From positions 7,320,501 through 7,384,500 of the forward strand of contig OZ034978.1 of assembly GCA_964030785.1 (NCBI GenBank): a stretch of DNA of 64,000 bases. Reading direction: 5' to 3'. The position numbers and the translations under genes are program-made. The DNA is from Siderastrea siderea (taxonomy: Eukaryota > Cnidaria > Anthozoa > Scleractinia > Rhizangiidae). The notes beneath the pieces were generated by a model, which searched no databases, was not told the DNA's origin, and saw nothing but the letters and a program-made list of their open reading frames with translations. Of the stretch, positions 50,303 to 61,998 are shown piece by piece. Numbering within the stretch: position 1 is the first letter of the stretch; the number at the start of each line of letters is the position of its first letter.

Positions 50303-52240
50303 GCCACCTTAACTTTTTTGCTCGATTTGATGTTTGTGTTGTTATGAGTGTAGTGATTATTTTGATGAAAGTTTCCCTTTGTTTTGACGGTGCCCTTCAA
50401 ACTGTAGTGGTCACTGTTATTGTTTATACTTTAGCAATAAAAAAATTAATAAAGACAAAAAACAAAACATGTTAAAGACTTGCAAGTTTACTTTAGAGAA
50501 GTCAGAAAGTTTCCTTAGTGTAGTATTGCGCCTATTTTTGTTGTGCTACTTCATTTTACTTAATGGTATAATTTTCTGTGATGTCAGACCTGTAAACATT
50601 CCTCAAATCTGAAATTATTCAAAATTTAAAATGAAAGCAAATATGTAGAATATTACAGCATAATAATAACTGTAAGTTATTAAAAAAACAACAATTATTA
50701 TAGGTATTTTATTTTCCCATTTTTCATCATTTTATTTCATGAACTGGCGGGATATTCTGCTTGACGTAACTGTGAAGTCTACTATTCATCAGTGGTGTCT
50801 GAGAGTTGCTTTCATGGGGAATCTGCCAGCTGGACGGAAAAAGTCAAGTAAGGTATGGAAAATTCCACATCAACTTAAACCTAAATCAAGGGCGTCAATA
50901 TTTATTCTAGTATCTATCAATCTATCTATCAAAGTAACTGGCTCTCAAAATGGTCACAGCTCAGAGAAAATTATCCCCAGCTGACGTGGCTCTTATTGTT
51001 GGCCCCACTATGCGATCTACTGTGAGTCCTAAGTCTGTGTTGTCTGGATGGTCAACAGCACTCTGAATGATAGGTATTTAGTTCTCACAACTTTGATTGT
51101 TTTATTTTGAGCCACCTTAACTTTTTTGCTCGATTTGATGTTTGTGTTGTTATGAGAGTAGTGATTATTTTGATGAAAGTTTCCCTTTGTTTTGACGGTG
51201 CCCTTCAAACTGTAGTGGTCACTGTTATTGTTTATACTTTAGCAATAAAAAAATTAATAAAGACAAAAAACAAAACATGTTAAAGACTTGCAAGTTTACT
51301 TTAGAGAAGTCAGAAAGTTTCCTTAGTGTAGTATTGCGCCTATTTTTGTTGTGCTACTTCATTTTACTTAATGGTATAATTTTCTGTGATGTCAGACCTG
51401 TAAACATTCCTCAAATCTGAAATTATTCAAAATTTAAAATGAAAGCAAATATATGTAGAATATTACAGCATAATAATAACTGTAAGTTATTAAAAAAACA
51501 ACAATTATTATAGGTATTTTATTTTCCCAACTTTCATCATTTTATTTCATGAACAGGCGGGATATTCTGCTTGACGTAACTGTGAAGTCTACTATTCATC
51601 AGTGGTGTCTGAGAGTTGCTTTCATGGGGAATCTGCCTGGATGGAAAAAGTCAAGTAAGGTATGGAAAATTCCACATCAACTTAAACCTAAATCAAGGGC
51701 ATCAATATTTATTCTAGTATCTATCAATCTATCTATCAAAGTAACTGGCTCTCAAAATGGTCACAGCTCAGAGAAAATTATCCCCAGCTGATGTGGCTCT
51801 TATTGATGGCCCCACTATGCGATCTACTGTGAGTCCTAAGTCTGTGTTGTCTGGATGGTCAACAGCACTCTGAATGATAGGTATTTAGTTCTCACAACTT
51901 TGATTGTTTTATTTTGTAAACAGGTGGAATATTCTGCTTGATGTCATTTATTGTGGAGTTTACCATTCATCGGTGGTGTCTGGGAGTTACCACCATGCCG
52001 AATCCGCCTGGAAGGAAAAAATATCAATTCTAGCAAGGTATGGAAAATTCTACATCGACTTAAACCTAAATCAACCCTGTCAATACCTTCTGAAGTATCT
52101 TTCAGAGAAATGGAAAATCAGCTGGGGATTCACTGCCTTGATCATTATCTATCATGGTAACTGAGGCTTAAAATGGTCACAGCTGAGGGAAAAATAACCC
52201 CAGCTGAAATGGCTCTTATTGATGGCCATGCTAAGTGATC
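50303..52240 (+). repeat. About 808-bp tandem duplication with a third diverged copy
   Basis: Unit 1 (about 50303-51109) and unit 2 (about 51110-51916) are nearly identical, starting GAGCCACCTTAACTTTTTTG. A shorter, diverged third copy follows to about 52240. Each copy carries an 80-codon frame starting M-N-x-R-D-I-L-L-D-V (50739-50984; 51549-51791) and, in another frame, a 38-codon frame starting MVTAQRKLSPADVALI. The third copy has stops. The duplicated small frames are unrecognised; differences between copies include an indel of three bases, which keeps frame. Confidence 0.75.
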
Positions 52241-53870
52241 TGTCCTCAAAGACTTTTTTTTTCTGGATAGCCAGCAGCACTCTGGAAAATTATTACTCAC
52301 CTGACAACTTCAATCTCTTTCTTTTTGCATGTACATCTGCAAGTGTTGCAAGAATAAAATATTCCAATAATAAATATTAATCAACTGGAAGACTTTTGAC
52401 TATCTTATTTTTACTATTTTTTTCTAGGATCTGAGAAAAACTGCAGCAAAGGACCATTAACCCAGACAAGCACCTATAATATGCACCCCAGATGGAGGTT
52501 AGGAGAGTCTTCAACAGGATATGGACTAAATGAGACTACAAAATACAAAATAGTTACTTACTGGTAATATGGAATATTGTAATAGGTTAACAGGTTCATT
52601 AGTTCTGTAGTTACATGTAGCAAGTCAGACACAGAAGATGGACCAGTGAGGAATGCTACATGTATGTTAAGGATAATTTTGAGTCCTTACTTTCAGTTTC
52701 CAGAGCCTTAGCAATTTAGTAGACCGAGCCCAGCAGGTCAAAGGAATACGGTCCATAGGGCTGGGATTTTTCCCCATTTTATACCATAACAAGCGTGGTG
52801 GGGTTTTTTCGTCCTGTGGATGCTTGTTTCGTATTCCTTTAAGAAACTTTTGTATTTCTATGAGTGAATGTACATTTTTCACAAACCAGAAATTATAATT
52901 GAACTGTGTGGCCTGCAGTGAGCAAGCTTTGATCTTGGATACTGTAATGTTTGATCAGATGATAAATTTCTGTTCCACAAATTATTCACTCTCTTTATAC
53001 CAGGGTATAATGTTGGGGATACTGGCAAACTTCTGAAGCAACCTAAGAAATGCTGGGGTACTTATGCAAAGGACTAGCAGCCCATCAAGGGGGAGTAGTA
53101 AAGTACTCATAGTTTCTTTGTACAACAAAGACCAGACTCTGGTCTTTGTTGTGCAAATATCTCTGAGATATTTGGCAGCCTTGTGTTCCACTGGGCGTCC
53201 TAATGTACAAGAATGGGACAGACTAGTAACCTAACCTTAAACTAAGAGCAAACAAAAACACTACAACGACACTCAGAACTATACTAGTTGCCTGTTGCTC
53301 AAGGAATTGCATTTATCATATCAACGACTTAAGAACATGAGGTCATATAATAATTATTATTATTATTTTAAATAACTACCCATTTATGATCCCTTTAGAA
53401 TTTCCTTTCATGAGGTCATTATAAAAGAGGTCAAATTATAGGACATTTGGACAATGGTGCCATTTGACTACAACTACCAGAATTCATTCCGTTTTCCTTT
53501 GTTATTCAAGTCTTGAATGACAAGAGCTCTACAAAATGACAAACTGAAGAGTTCTGATTCTGTCTGATGCCATTGTCCAAATGTCCTATAGTTCTATTCC
53601 TTCATGAAAAACCCTTTGACAAATTAAGGATCCCCATGCAATGACCCCATGCATTTTCTTGAGCTCAGGTTTTAGGTATATTTTTGAGTCAGTCTGATCA
53701 AAATTACTTTCAAACAAATGTCAGCCTTTAGCCGAGCAACTGAACTGATTTTAAAATTTGCAACTTTTTTACCAAGGAAGTTGAGGGGTGCCTCATGTTC
53801 CATTCTTGTAGATTAGGAGCTTAATGGTTCACCAGCTCATCATTTCTCTTTTGGTTTTTGTGCTGTGAAA
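52241..53870. other. No gene recognised
   Basis: Repeated words near 53100-53160 (CAACAAAGACCAGACTCTGG and its inverse) suggest a small hairpin element. No coding region is supported. Confidence 0.4.
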
Positions 53871-54370
53871 TCCTGGTAGAAATACTAACATAGAGGGTCC
53901 TGTGGAATCATGTTAGATTCCACAGGATCCTTACCTACTGGATCCTGAATGGCAGTAATCCTTATCATGATTTATAGGATCCTACTCAGTATCCTATAAA
54001 TCTTAGAGGACCCTGCACAAGATCCTATTTAAGATCTTATAGCATCCTACAAGATCCTACATAGGATACTTTGTGATCCTATGGGGTCCTAAATATGACA
54101 CTGTGGAATAATAGACATATTCACAGAATATAAACAATGTTTAAAAATTGGGGAAAATAATTTTAAAAAAGTTTAAGAAATGCTGAATGTTTTTTATCAT
54201 TAAGATCATCATCACTCTGATGATGATCTTAAGATCAAAAGCATTTACAATAGCATTTTAAACTTTTTAAAACATTTTACCTAATTTTTAAACATACTGT
54301 GGAATATGATATAGGATCCTATATAATCCTATCATGATCCCATCAAGATTCTCTAGCATTTCTACCAGGA
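53871..54370. mobile_element. Palindromic MITE built from GGATCCTA words (500 bp)
   Basis: Inverted ends TCCTGGTAGAAAT and ATTTCTACCAGGA (about 17 bp with one mismatch). The outer thirds contain many copies of GATCCTA/TAGGATC. The middle holds a hairpin, AAGATCATCATC...GATGATGATCTT, at about 54203-54232, flanked by complementary TTTAAAAA runs. Confidence 0.75.
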
Positions 54371-55726
54371 AAGTGACTAGGAGCATAATTATTACTCTCC
54401 CCTGGTTGGGATGATAGTCCACGGCAGGGCCACTACAACATTTTACGAGGTTCCGCTAGTGGTTTGCTCTTACTCATCCATTATCCCTGGGAGAAGAGAG
54501 ACAACATGGAAAAACTTTCTTGTCTTAGCATGCGACACAATGGCCATCAGTGATGAGGACTAGAATCATAGACCTTCACATTAAATTCCTGCAAACTGCT
54601 GATTGCACTACCACCTTAAGGTTAAGAGTTGTAATGCAATTAACCTGAATTGTCAACTGCCTTTGTTCCTTCAATGCAGAAAATTATGAGTTTTAAGGAC
54701 ATTACGAAGAACTGACACTCAAGCAAGGTACATGTATGAATCAAGTCAAATCATTACAAAGGAGCACTACAACGATGGGTGACATAAGACTTGGAACACT
54801 ACTTGATCATTCTATGTTCAGTTTCTCAAGGCATAGCAATCCGAAGAGAAGACGTGAAGGTAAAACATGCATCTTTTATCTGCAATGTCCTGAAAAGGCA
54901 TTTGTTGCCCATGATTGTAGCACTTCTTCAAATGCAAAAACTGTAATTTACACCACACAGAAAGTTGTTTTTAATTACATTGAATTGGAACACCTTAACT
55001 CTTCTTGACTGATGCTTAGAAGGCTAACATATAACAGAACAAGCTAGCAGTAATCTACTAAATGCAGACTAATACATATGAAGAGTTTAAGAAGTTCCAA
55101 GTAAACTGCTTTTTTATATATAACAAAATTTGGTATTAAACTTAACTTTAGGAGAACCTTTGGTAGACATTAAATAAATAGACACAAATGAATATGTTAT
55201 TAAAGGTAGAATTTTGGCAGAATTAATGAGCTGGTGTTATGTCTTTGTATTTGACTTTCAAGGGGCAATTCAGCAAACTTGGGAAACTCCCATATAAATT
55301 AAGTGACCAGTGCTTTTTTCCTGGGTAGAGAGCACCAAATGAGGGATTTTCTGTGTGAAATTAGCACGAGCCATGCTCAAGGAGAAATATTTTTGCTTGG
55401 AATCATGAATTTTTGGTATGTGGTGCTAGTTTTAAATGAAAACCTATACCGTAAACACCGTTGTATAAGCCGCACTTGCAGATAAGCCGTATCCCGAGTT
55501 TAGAAGCTCAAGATTTGGAAAAAAATATTTTTGTCAAAAATTCATAGGCGAGTCATTTCATTTAATGAACATATTGGCTGAAGTGACGTCCTTTTCACTA
55601 CGGATCAGTGATTCAATTTCTAGTCTGAATAAGACTCAAACACACATTTTTATCCTTATCACAAGTATCAATTGCCATTATTGTCCATACTCCGTAGTGA
55701 AAGCTGCTTGGAAAAGTAGTAGCCAA
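54371..55726. other. No gene recognised; terminal fragment of a TATAAGCCGCAC repeat
   Basis: At 55449-55500 there is ACCGTTGTATAAGCCGCAC followed by AGATAAGCCGTA, resembling the end of a widespread animal repeat. A possible exon with a donor lies at 54777-54859 but has no family resemblance. Confidence 0.35.
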
Positions 55727-55811
55727 CAACTACAGGTAATAAATGTAAGGAAGATCCTCGCAGTTATTAACGCAACTTATGCAGTTGCGAAAAGAAAGCC
55801 TGAAAAAATCA

Positions 55812-55882
55812 GGCTTGCCGGGATTCGAACCCTGACCTCTGCGATACCGGTGCAGCGCTCTAACCAATTGAGCTATCAAGCC
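55812..55882 (-). tRNA. tRNA-like sequence, minus unit
   Basis: As in the 47-kb array but with GGCTTGA at the acceptor 5' side and GATTCGAACC in the T arm; GGT loop with C33. Confidence 0.45.
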
Positions 55883-56193
55883 AACTGGGAGCCGGTCATT
55901 AAATTGGTTCGTAATGTACCCGGGAAAGATGAAGATGAAATTATGAATACATGAAACTCATATATTTGAACTGCAGAATGAACAATAAATGTAAGGAAGA
56001 TCCTCGCAGTTATTAACGCAACTTATGCAGTTGCGAAAAGAAAGCCTGAAAAAATCAGGCTTGCCAGGATTCGAACCCTGACCACATTTATTGTTCATTC
56101 TGCAGTTCAAATATATGAGTTTCATGTATTCATAATTTCATCTTCATCTTTCCCGGGTACATTACGAACCAATTTAATGACCGGCTCCCAGTT

Positions 56194-56264
56194 GGCTTGA
56201 TAGCTCAATTGGTTAGAGCGCTGCACCGGTATCGCATAGGTCAGGGTTCGAATCCCGGCAAGCC
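56194..56264 (+). tRNA. tRNA-like sequence, plus unit
   Basis: Acceptor GGCTTGA, loop CCGGTAT, one change in the anticodon-stem side (GCATAGG). Confidence 0.45.
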
Positions 56265-56408
56265 TGATTTTTTCAGGCTTTCTTTTCGCAACTGCATAAG
56301 TTGCGTTAATAACTGCGAGGATCTTCCTTACATTTATTGTTCATTCTGCAGTTCAAATATATGAGTTTCATGTATTCATAATTTCAACTACAGGTAAATT
56401 GTTTGAAA

Positions 56409-57285
56409 TTACCAGCACATGAAAACAAGTCCATAAGCTGCAAGTTTTATGAATCCGAGCAAAAACATACCGACCTTCAAAGGTAGGGTGTTCGTGACTT
56501 TTCTTATTGGAGCCATCTTTGACAACAGGCAGGAGAAAGAAACAGCCTGGGAAGGAGTTTTTAAGTTTTGAACATAACAAAGGGTGCATTTATGTTCACC
56601 GTGAAACTCTTGAGTGCTTTCTATTTGTATGGAAACACCGGTGGTTCTGGTGGAAATGGAAACAGTCCTTTCACTGGAATTTTTTACTGAAAAGAGGAAC
56701 ACCTTCAAGAGAATATAACTTTTTTTATATTCCTCTTTTTGTTTTTGCCCAAATTATCAGAATATCACTACCATTTGCATCATCACACTAGTACCATGGC
56801 TCCTTGATGAAATACACGGTTTGTTTGCAAAAAAATTATTAATCGGTGCTGTTCCATTGGCAGAAAATTTCTGATCAGTTTTCCATACAAACGGAAGCAC
56901 TCTGTGACTTGCTCTTTTCCTCTCTATAAGAAACAACACTTGATAATATGGTGCTCAAATACCATCCTGCTTTAGTCTGCTAACAAGAACGACCAATAAG
57001 GCTCGAACTTACAGAGTAAATCATCTATTTGGGGTTTTAAGGAGTCTATAGAAAATTCTATTCACAAGAATCAACATAAATCAAAGGGGATCTCCCTTCA
57101 TGTTGAAATTTATATCATTAATTATCAGGCTGTCACGCACTATATTTGATTTCAAAAACTTAGGAATTCATGTCAGTGGATCCTGGGACAGTGCCAAACA
57201 AAGGAATATTTACCTGCCATGAAGATGCCCTCAGTGTCCTCCTTCGCATTTTACTCCAACGCGCAACGCGCGCAAAACCTGCCAT
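56409..57285 (-). CDS. Candidate small one-helix membrane protein (hypothetical)
   Basis: Proposed two-exon model on the minus strand: 57285-57214 (24 codons, donor CAG|GTAAAT) and 56516-56409 (35 codons plus TAA, acceptor after a pyrimidine tract and AAAG). The 59-aa product starts MAGFARVARWSKMRRR, strongly basic, and has one hydrophobic helix (KVGMFLLGFIKLAAYGLVFM) near the C-terminus. This layout would suit a small mitochondrial or ER membrane protein, but I do not recognise the family. Exon 2 could also be used alone from its own ATG at 56516. The multimeric tRNA-like insertion lies just after the stop. Splice sites and composition support it; there is no homology evidence. Confidence 0.35.
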
Positions 57286-57709
57286 TCACCCCGCCATTTT
57301 GATTTTTTAACGAGTGGAATCTGGGGAGAGGGACCTAAGTCCAGGCCGCACTTACCCTAGCCCGGGTTTATCCACGCACCGTTATTTCCTCTCTCCAAAT
57401 TTTTTTTTTTCCACGTTTCTTACGATCCACGACTGGTTACGGTTCTCGTGCATCCATTATTTTCCTTTCATTAAACTCAGTTCTATGCCAGATTTTGACA
57501 GAGATCTTCAAATTTAATTAAATATCTGCCAGTGATATAATTATTTGAGGAAGCTCCTAGACTATAAGCAGTCTTTGTTTTCGCTCAGGGATATTCAGTG
57601 ACGCGTGGAACATGACGTCCACGTGATGAGGTGCTATGCGCTATGCGCCATGGTGCGTTTTGCGTTCTCTGGTGTGATCCAATCAACTGCATTGCGTATC
57701 CTCTCCAGG

Positions 57710-57935
57710 TTAGCCTGCGTAGCCAACCTCGTCTCCAGGGTCTTCTCGCTTTTCAAAATGGCGGCGGCTCGGGAAAGCGAGAAGACCCTGGGGACGCGGT
57801 TGCTGCGTAGCAGGTGTAAACGAGGAAGGGGAAGGAGAGCGAGAACGCGGGAGAAAATTGCGGGACTGGGAGCTGGAGTCCCTATCTCCCAGAACCCCAT
57901 TTTTCTCCCGCGTTCTCGCTCCCCAACAGGGGGCC
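57710..57935. repeat. GC-rich palindromic repeat
   Basis: AGGGTCTTCTCGCTTT and GAAAGCGAGAAGACCCT face each other around AAAATGGCGGCGGCTC. GAGAACGCGGGAGAAAA and TTTTCTCCCGCGTTCTC form a second inverted pair. It begins with the GCCTGCGTAGCC terminus seen elsewhere. Confidence 0.65.
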
Positions 57936-57945
57936 CAGACAATAA

Positions 57946-58915
57946 TGCATGGTTCAATTTTACCTGTTACCATCCCCTCCCCGGGCATCCCCGGGGACAA
58001 GTCCAGCCGTTCGGTCCCGGGGGTGGGGAATTGTTTGAAGCCGACTTGTCCCGGGGGGAGGGGGCGGGGCAAATCGAATAGAACTTCTTGTTTTTCTTGT
58101 GACGTACGTCACTTCTCGGTTGACGCCGGACCGCGTGGAGAAGACTGCCTATTTCCAGTGAGAATCTCTAGGATTTGCAGTAGATTGGTTAGAGAAGAAT
58201 ATAATCTCTCAAAATTAAAATCGGTATTCGAAGGTACTTTTATTTTAAATTGTTAAACGAATGTGCGTTCGATGCGTACTCGAATGGATGGCGTTCGTCA
58301 CAAACAAAGAAATATTTCTTCAGCGTATTTATGTATATACTAAGACGACTTAAATAGACTTTATATGAAAACGGATGCACGGCTTTAGTAAACAGAGGTC
58401 TCAGTCCAGTGTTTGTTCTTATGAAACAAGCTGAGAAAAACTCCTTTAAAATGCCGCCATCAATTTTTTTCACGGGCTTCTTGTGCGTATGTGCTATATG
58501 TAGAATAAATCACGCGGCAAAGACCATTTCTTTACTCGCTAGCCGTATGCCACTGCGGTTAGAGGTTTTCTTTCAGTTTTCTTTTTCAAATGTAGACATT
58601 ATACATGTAGTGCCCTTCGTTCAAGAAACTCTAGAAAAGCGTTTAAGTTCTCATCAAAACGTCTGGTTTTGCTATTGTACGGAAATCAATATCGTAATTT
58701 ATGCTTTTTACCAGGAGCCATAATCGATTATGGCTCCTGTTTGTACAAAAAACAACGTATTTGTGGTCGATGAGGAGTCCCGGGGGTGGGGAATTGTCTC
58801 TTTCTGCGTGCCCGGGGTGGGGAATAGACCGCCAAATGAAAACAAAATTGCAAATCCCCGGGGGTATGCCCGGGGGGGGGGGGGGCATGGTAACAGGTAG
58901 AATTGAACCATGCAT
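57946..58915. mobile_element. Non-autonomous transposon with ATGCATGGTTCAATT ends
   Basis: About 970 bp. Left ATGCATGGTTCAATTTTACC, then CTGTTACCAT and CCCCGGG blocks; the right end mirrors this (ATGGTAACAGGTAGAATTGA, then ACCATGCAT). Inside are shorter CCCGGGGGTGGGGAATTG repeats near both ends. No transposase was read. Confidence 0.65.
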
Positions 58916-58929
58916 AAGTTTGTGTTAAA

Positions 58930-59637
58930 CAGTTTGAAATAATTATAGTAAACGCATGGGATTTACCGTCAGGCTCATCCTATCGCGACGTATCGCTAAA
59001 TATATGTATGAACCAATGTTAAATAAACGTTAAATTAACTCACATGTCGTGTGTTGTTGCCCTTTACCCTCAGAAATGGTATTTATAGCGATTTCGAAGG
59101 ATTTTGAGTTCGCCGTGGAGTGTCACACTGGGTTGCCTGTGGCTCCCCTTCCCCTTCCCCGTTTACGCCTGCTACGCAGGCTATTTCCAGGTGTGCACAA
59201 TTTTTTGCGTGATTAGTGCACGCTAGGAGCCCATGAGGGCTCCTGTGCACGCACGTTCTGAACTTGGTTGGTTTTCTTTGGCTGAGCTGTTCAGATTGTG
59301 CAGTCCCAAGGAAAACCAGTTAGGAAAACCAAATTCTGATGAAAAGAGCCTGATTGCAAGTGAAAAGTGTCAGCGACATGGTGGGAGGGGGCTAGTGGAT
59401 TAATTAATTATCCAATATACCCAAATATTTTCTGTTGTAAACGTATAGTAGTTTTTTTTAGATTTCTTTTATATAAGACAAATGACATTCTAAATATATG
59501 TGAAAACACTGTAAACCCAATTCCCCCCACTCCACCCCCGCCCCGCCATTTGCACGCATACTCGAAACCCCTGGCCCACCAGGGGACCGGCACTAATCGG
59601 CTAGTTCCCAGGCTTCCCAATCTTCGCGGTAAACAAA
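58930..59637. promoter_or_regulatory. SRRD upstream region
   Basis: Contains a CGCCTGCTACGCAGGCTA repeat terminus at about 59165-59182 and, just before the SRRD start, AACAAAATGGCAGACG, a weak TISU/YY1-like context. No TATA box. Promoter location is inferred. Confidence 0.4.
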
Positions 59638-61931
59638 ATGGCAGACGAAGACGGTTTTCAAGTTGTAAAGAAAAGGAAGGGTCACAAAAACAAAATTTGC
59701 GGGGAAAACAACGGGACTTCTACAGCTTCCTCCTTCTACACGTCCTCGGAAATAACCATCTGCGATGTAAATGAGCTAAGGACTAAAATCGATAAATGCA
59801 GGCAAGACTTTAGTCTTTTGGCGACCGGCGGTTTTGCATTTAAATTTGGTGATCGTGCTTTGAACCGTTTGAACAGATGTCATACATTTCTGCTGTTAAT
59901 CACAGCTTTTTATAGTGAATGACATGACATATTTTTTTGAACAGGGAGGATATTTCAACGAGTGAATTCTTCTCAAGTTTTCAAGGTGAGGTCCACAAAA
60001 TGCTTGTGGATTCGGGTTGCCACTGGCTTGCAGTTCTAGACTATAAAACAGATTCTATAATATGATTGTAAGACGAGAAGTACACGTAACCCCATACTTG
60101 GCTGTGAGCACAATTTTGTGAGTATCATTCTGCCAAGAAAGGGGGTTCTTTTTCTGTTGGCTCTGGGGAGTACTAAACTGTAAAAGTAACATGGAGGTGT
60201 GAAAGAAGCAGTGAGCCAAAGTAAGGCCTGGTTTAAATGTCAAATACCCTGCAAGCAGGGGTTTCTTGGTCACCCTATGTTCTGGTGAGCAAATAAGTAA
60301 CCTCTGTGCAAAACCGTCCGATTCTTTGATCTGCCTCCATCTTTGGACAGATTCATTCAAAATACTGGTTTCTAACTGGGTATCAACTGAACAGGTTGCG
60401 CGACAAATTCCTTTTTTTTTCTTTTCGACAAAAGTTTTGTCACTTTTCCCAGCTCAGAAAATTAGCAGAAAGACAAGGCGGGAATTGTTAAAGGTTTATT
60501 TTACTGAGATTTATCTTCAGTTTTACGTAACGCTCAAATAAACATGCTACAAGGAACGTTTTCATTGAGTTGACAAGCTTTAGCCAAGATCACATGAAAG
60601 CGCATGCACAAAAATTATATGTAAGACGGAAGTGGCCATGCGTATGATGAATGTTGTGCACGCATGACAGGAAATTGGATGGTTTTGCGCAGAGGTTACT
60701 TATTCGATTGCCGGAAATTCAATTACATAGATAGTAAAAAAAATTGATAAATCAAATTATCATACAGTATTCTGTTACCTGTCATCTCAGACTTTCAGGT
60801 TGTAACACTTATTTACACTTTTTTTTCCAGAGTTGTTTCTTGGTAGCCATTTTACAGAGAGTTGCAAATGTGCCGAGAAATGTGGATGTAAAAGAACCCC
60901 AGTTGTTCTCAAAGAACCTGTCCTTGATATTGTTTGTTATGGTATTGGAAAAATAGCTTCATGTCCTATTGCTAGGTACCAGTTTGCCTTCTTGCTTTTG
61001 TTGAAAGAACTACTTCAGGTAACCCACAATTACTATAATATGTTGAATGAATTCTGAAAATGCTCTAACACTCCCCCCCCCCTGCCTCTTTATTAAACCC
61101 CGTGTTTTCTAGAAGGTCTGAAAAGGAATAAGCCCCTCCCCCCCCATGGACTAAATAGAGCTTTACAGGTCAACATTTGACTGGATTATATATTAATTTT
61201 TTAGGCTGTAACAACATTCCTTCATGACACAGTGTAACATTATACCTGTAATTTACAGTATGGTGCAGCCACATTTAGTGCTCTTTATACCTTTAGGAAA
61301 CAATATCATTAGCAACAATGCAATTTAGCCTATTTAACAATTGCATGTAAAATCTCTTATCTAATTACCAGCTAATTGAAATAAATTAAATTATAAAGTT
61401 AAGTAGGTTTTCAACAAGTGAAAAAAAATTGTTGAAATTGTTGAAAAAAGTGTTTAAATCAGTTGAATGAGTGGTCGCTAAATCTTCAGGAGGGAATATT
61501 ACTGGGAAGAAATTGGATGACAGGTCGATTGATTTCATTTCCAGATTACTGGCCTGTGTTTCATCTATGAACCTCATTTCTCACAAGACGATAAAATGAT
61601 GGTAGAGGAGTCTGGATGTTCTCTTATTGAACACAATGAGGTACAGATATCTAAAGGTCATGTAGTGAACTGAACCTCTAGGTGAACAATTTGCCAAGTG
61701 TAACTCCTTGTAATGGACTTTCCCACAGTTTTTAAGTTGTCGCAATTCATGGTGAGAGGTTAAGCTTGGTTAGATTTGTCGCAACAATAAAAGTAATAAT
61801 TGTGGGAACTGAGAAAAGGCAAGATTTATCTGTTCCAGAATATGTAGCAATAGGCATTTTTTTAAAAACTTGTGTTCCTATTTTGCTGTTTTGTTTTGCG
61901 GCAAGATGCACAAAAGATTGCCTAGAGTTCG

Positions 61932-61998
<67 letters not shown>

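Larger units (their letters stand above)
55740..56384. mobile_element. Multimeric tRNA-like retroinsertion 3
   Basis: 645 bp flanked by a perfect 13-bp duplication CAACTACAGGTAA (55727-55739 and 56385-56397). One full minus unit, one minus unit cut inside the tRNA-like body (near 56085), then one plus unit. Related to the 47-kb array but diverged. Its right end stops at ATTCATAATT, the same point in the unit as in the 47-kb insertion. Confidence 0.8.

Noticed and set aside
55678..55729. Third exon for the small membrane-protein candidate
   Set aside because: Before the tRNA-like insertion the intron would have been only about 25 nt; reading through to the TAA at 56409 is simpler.
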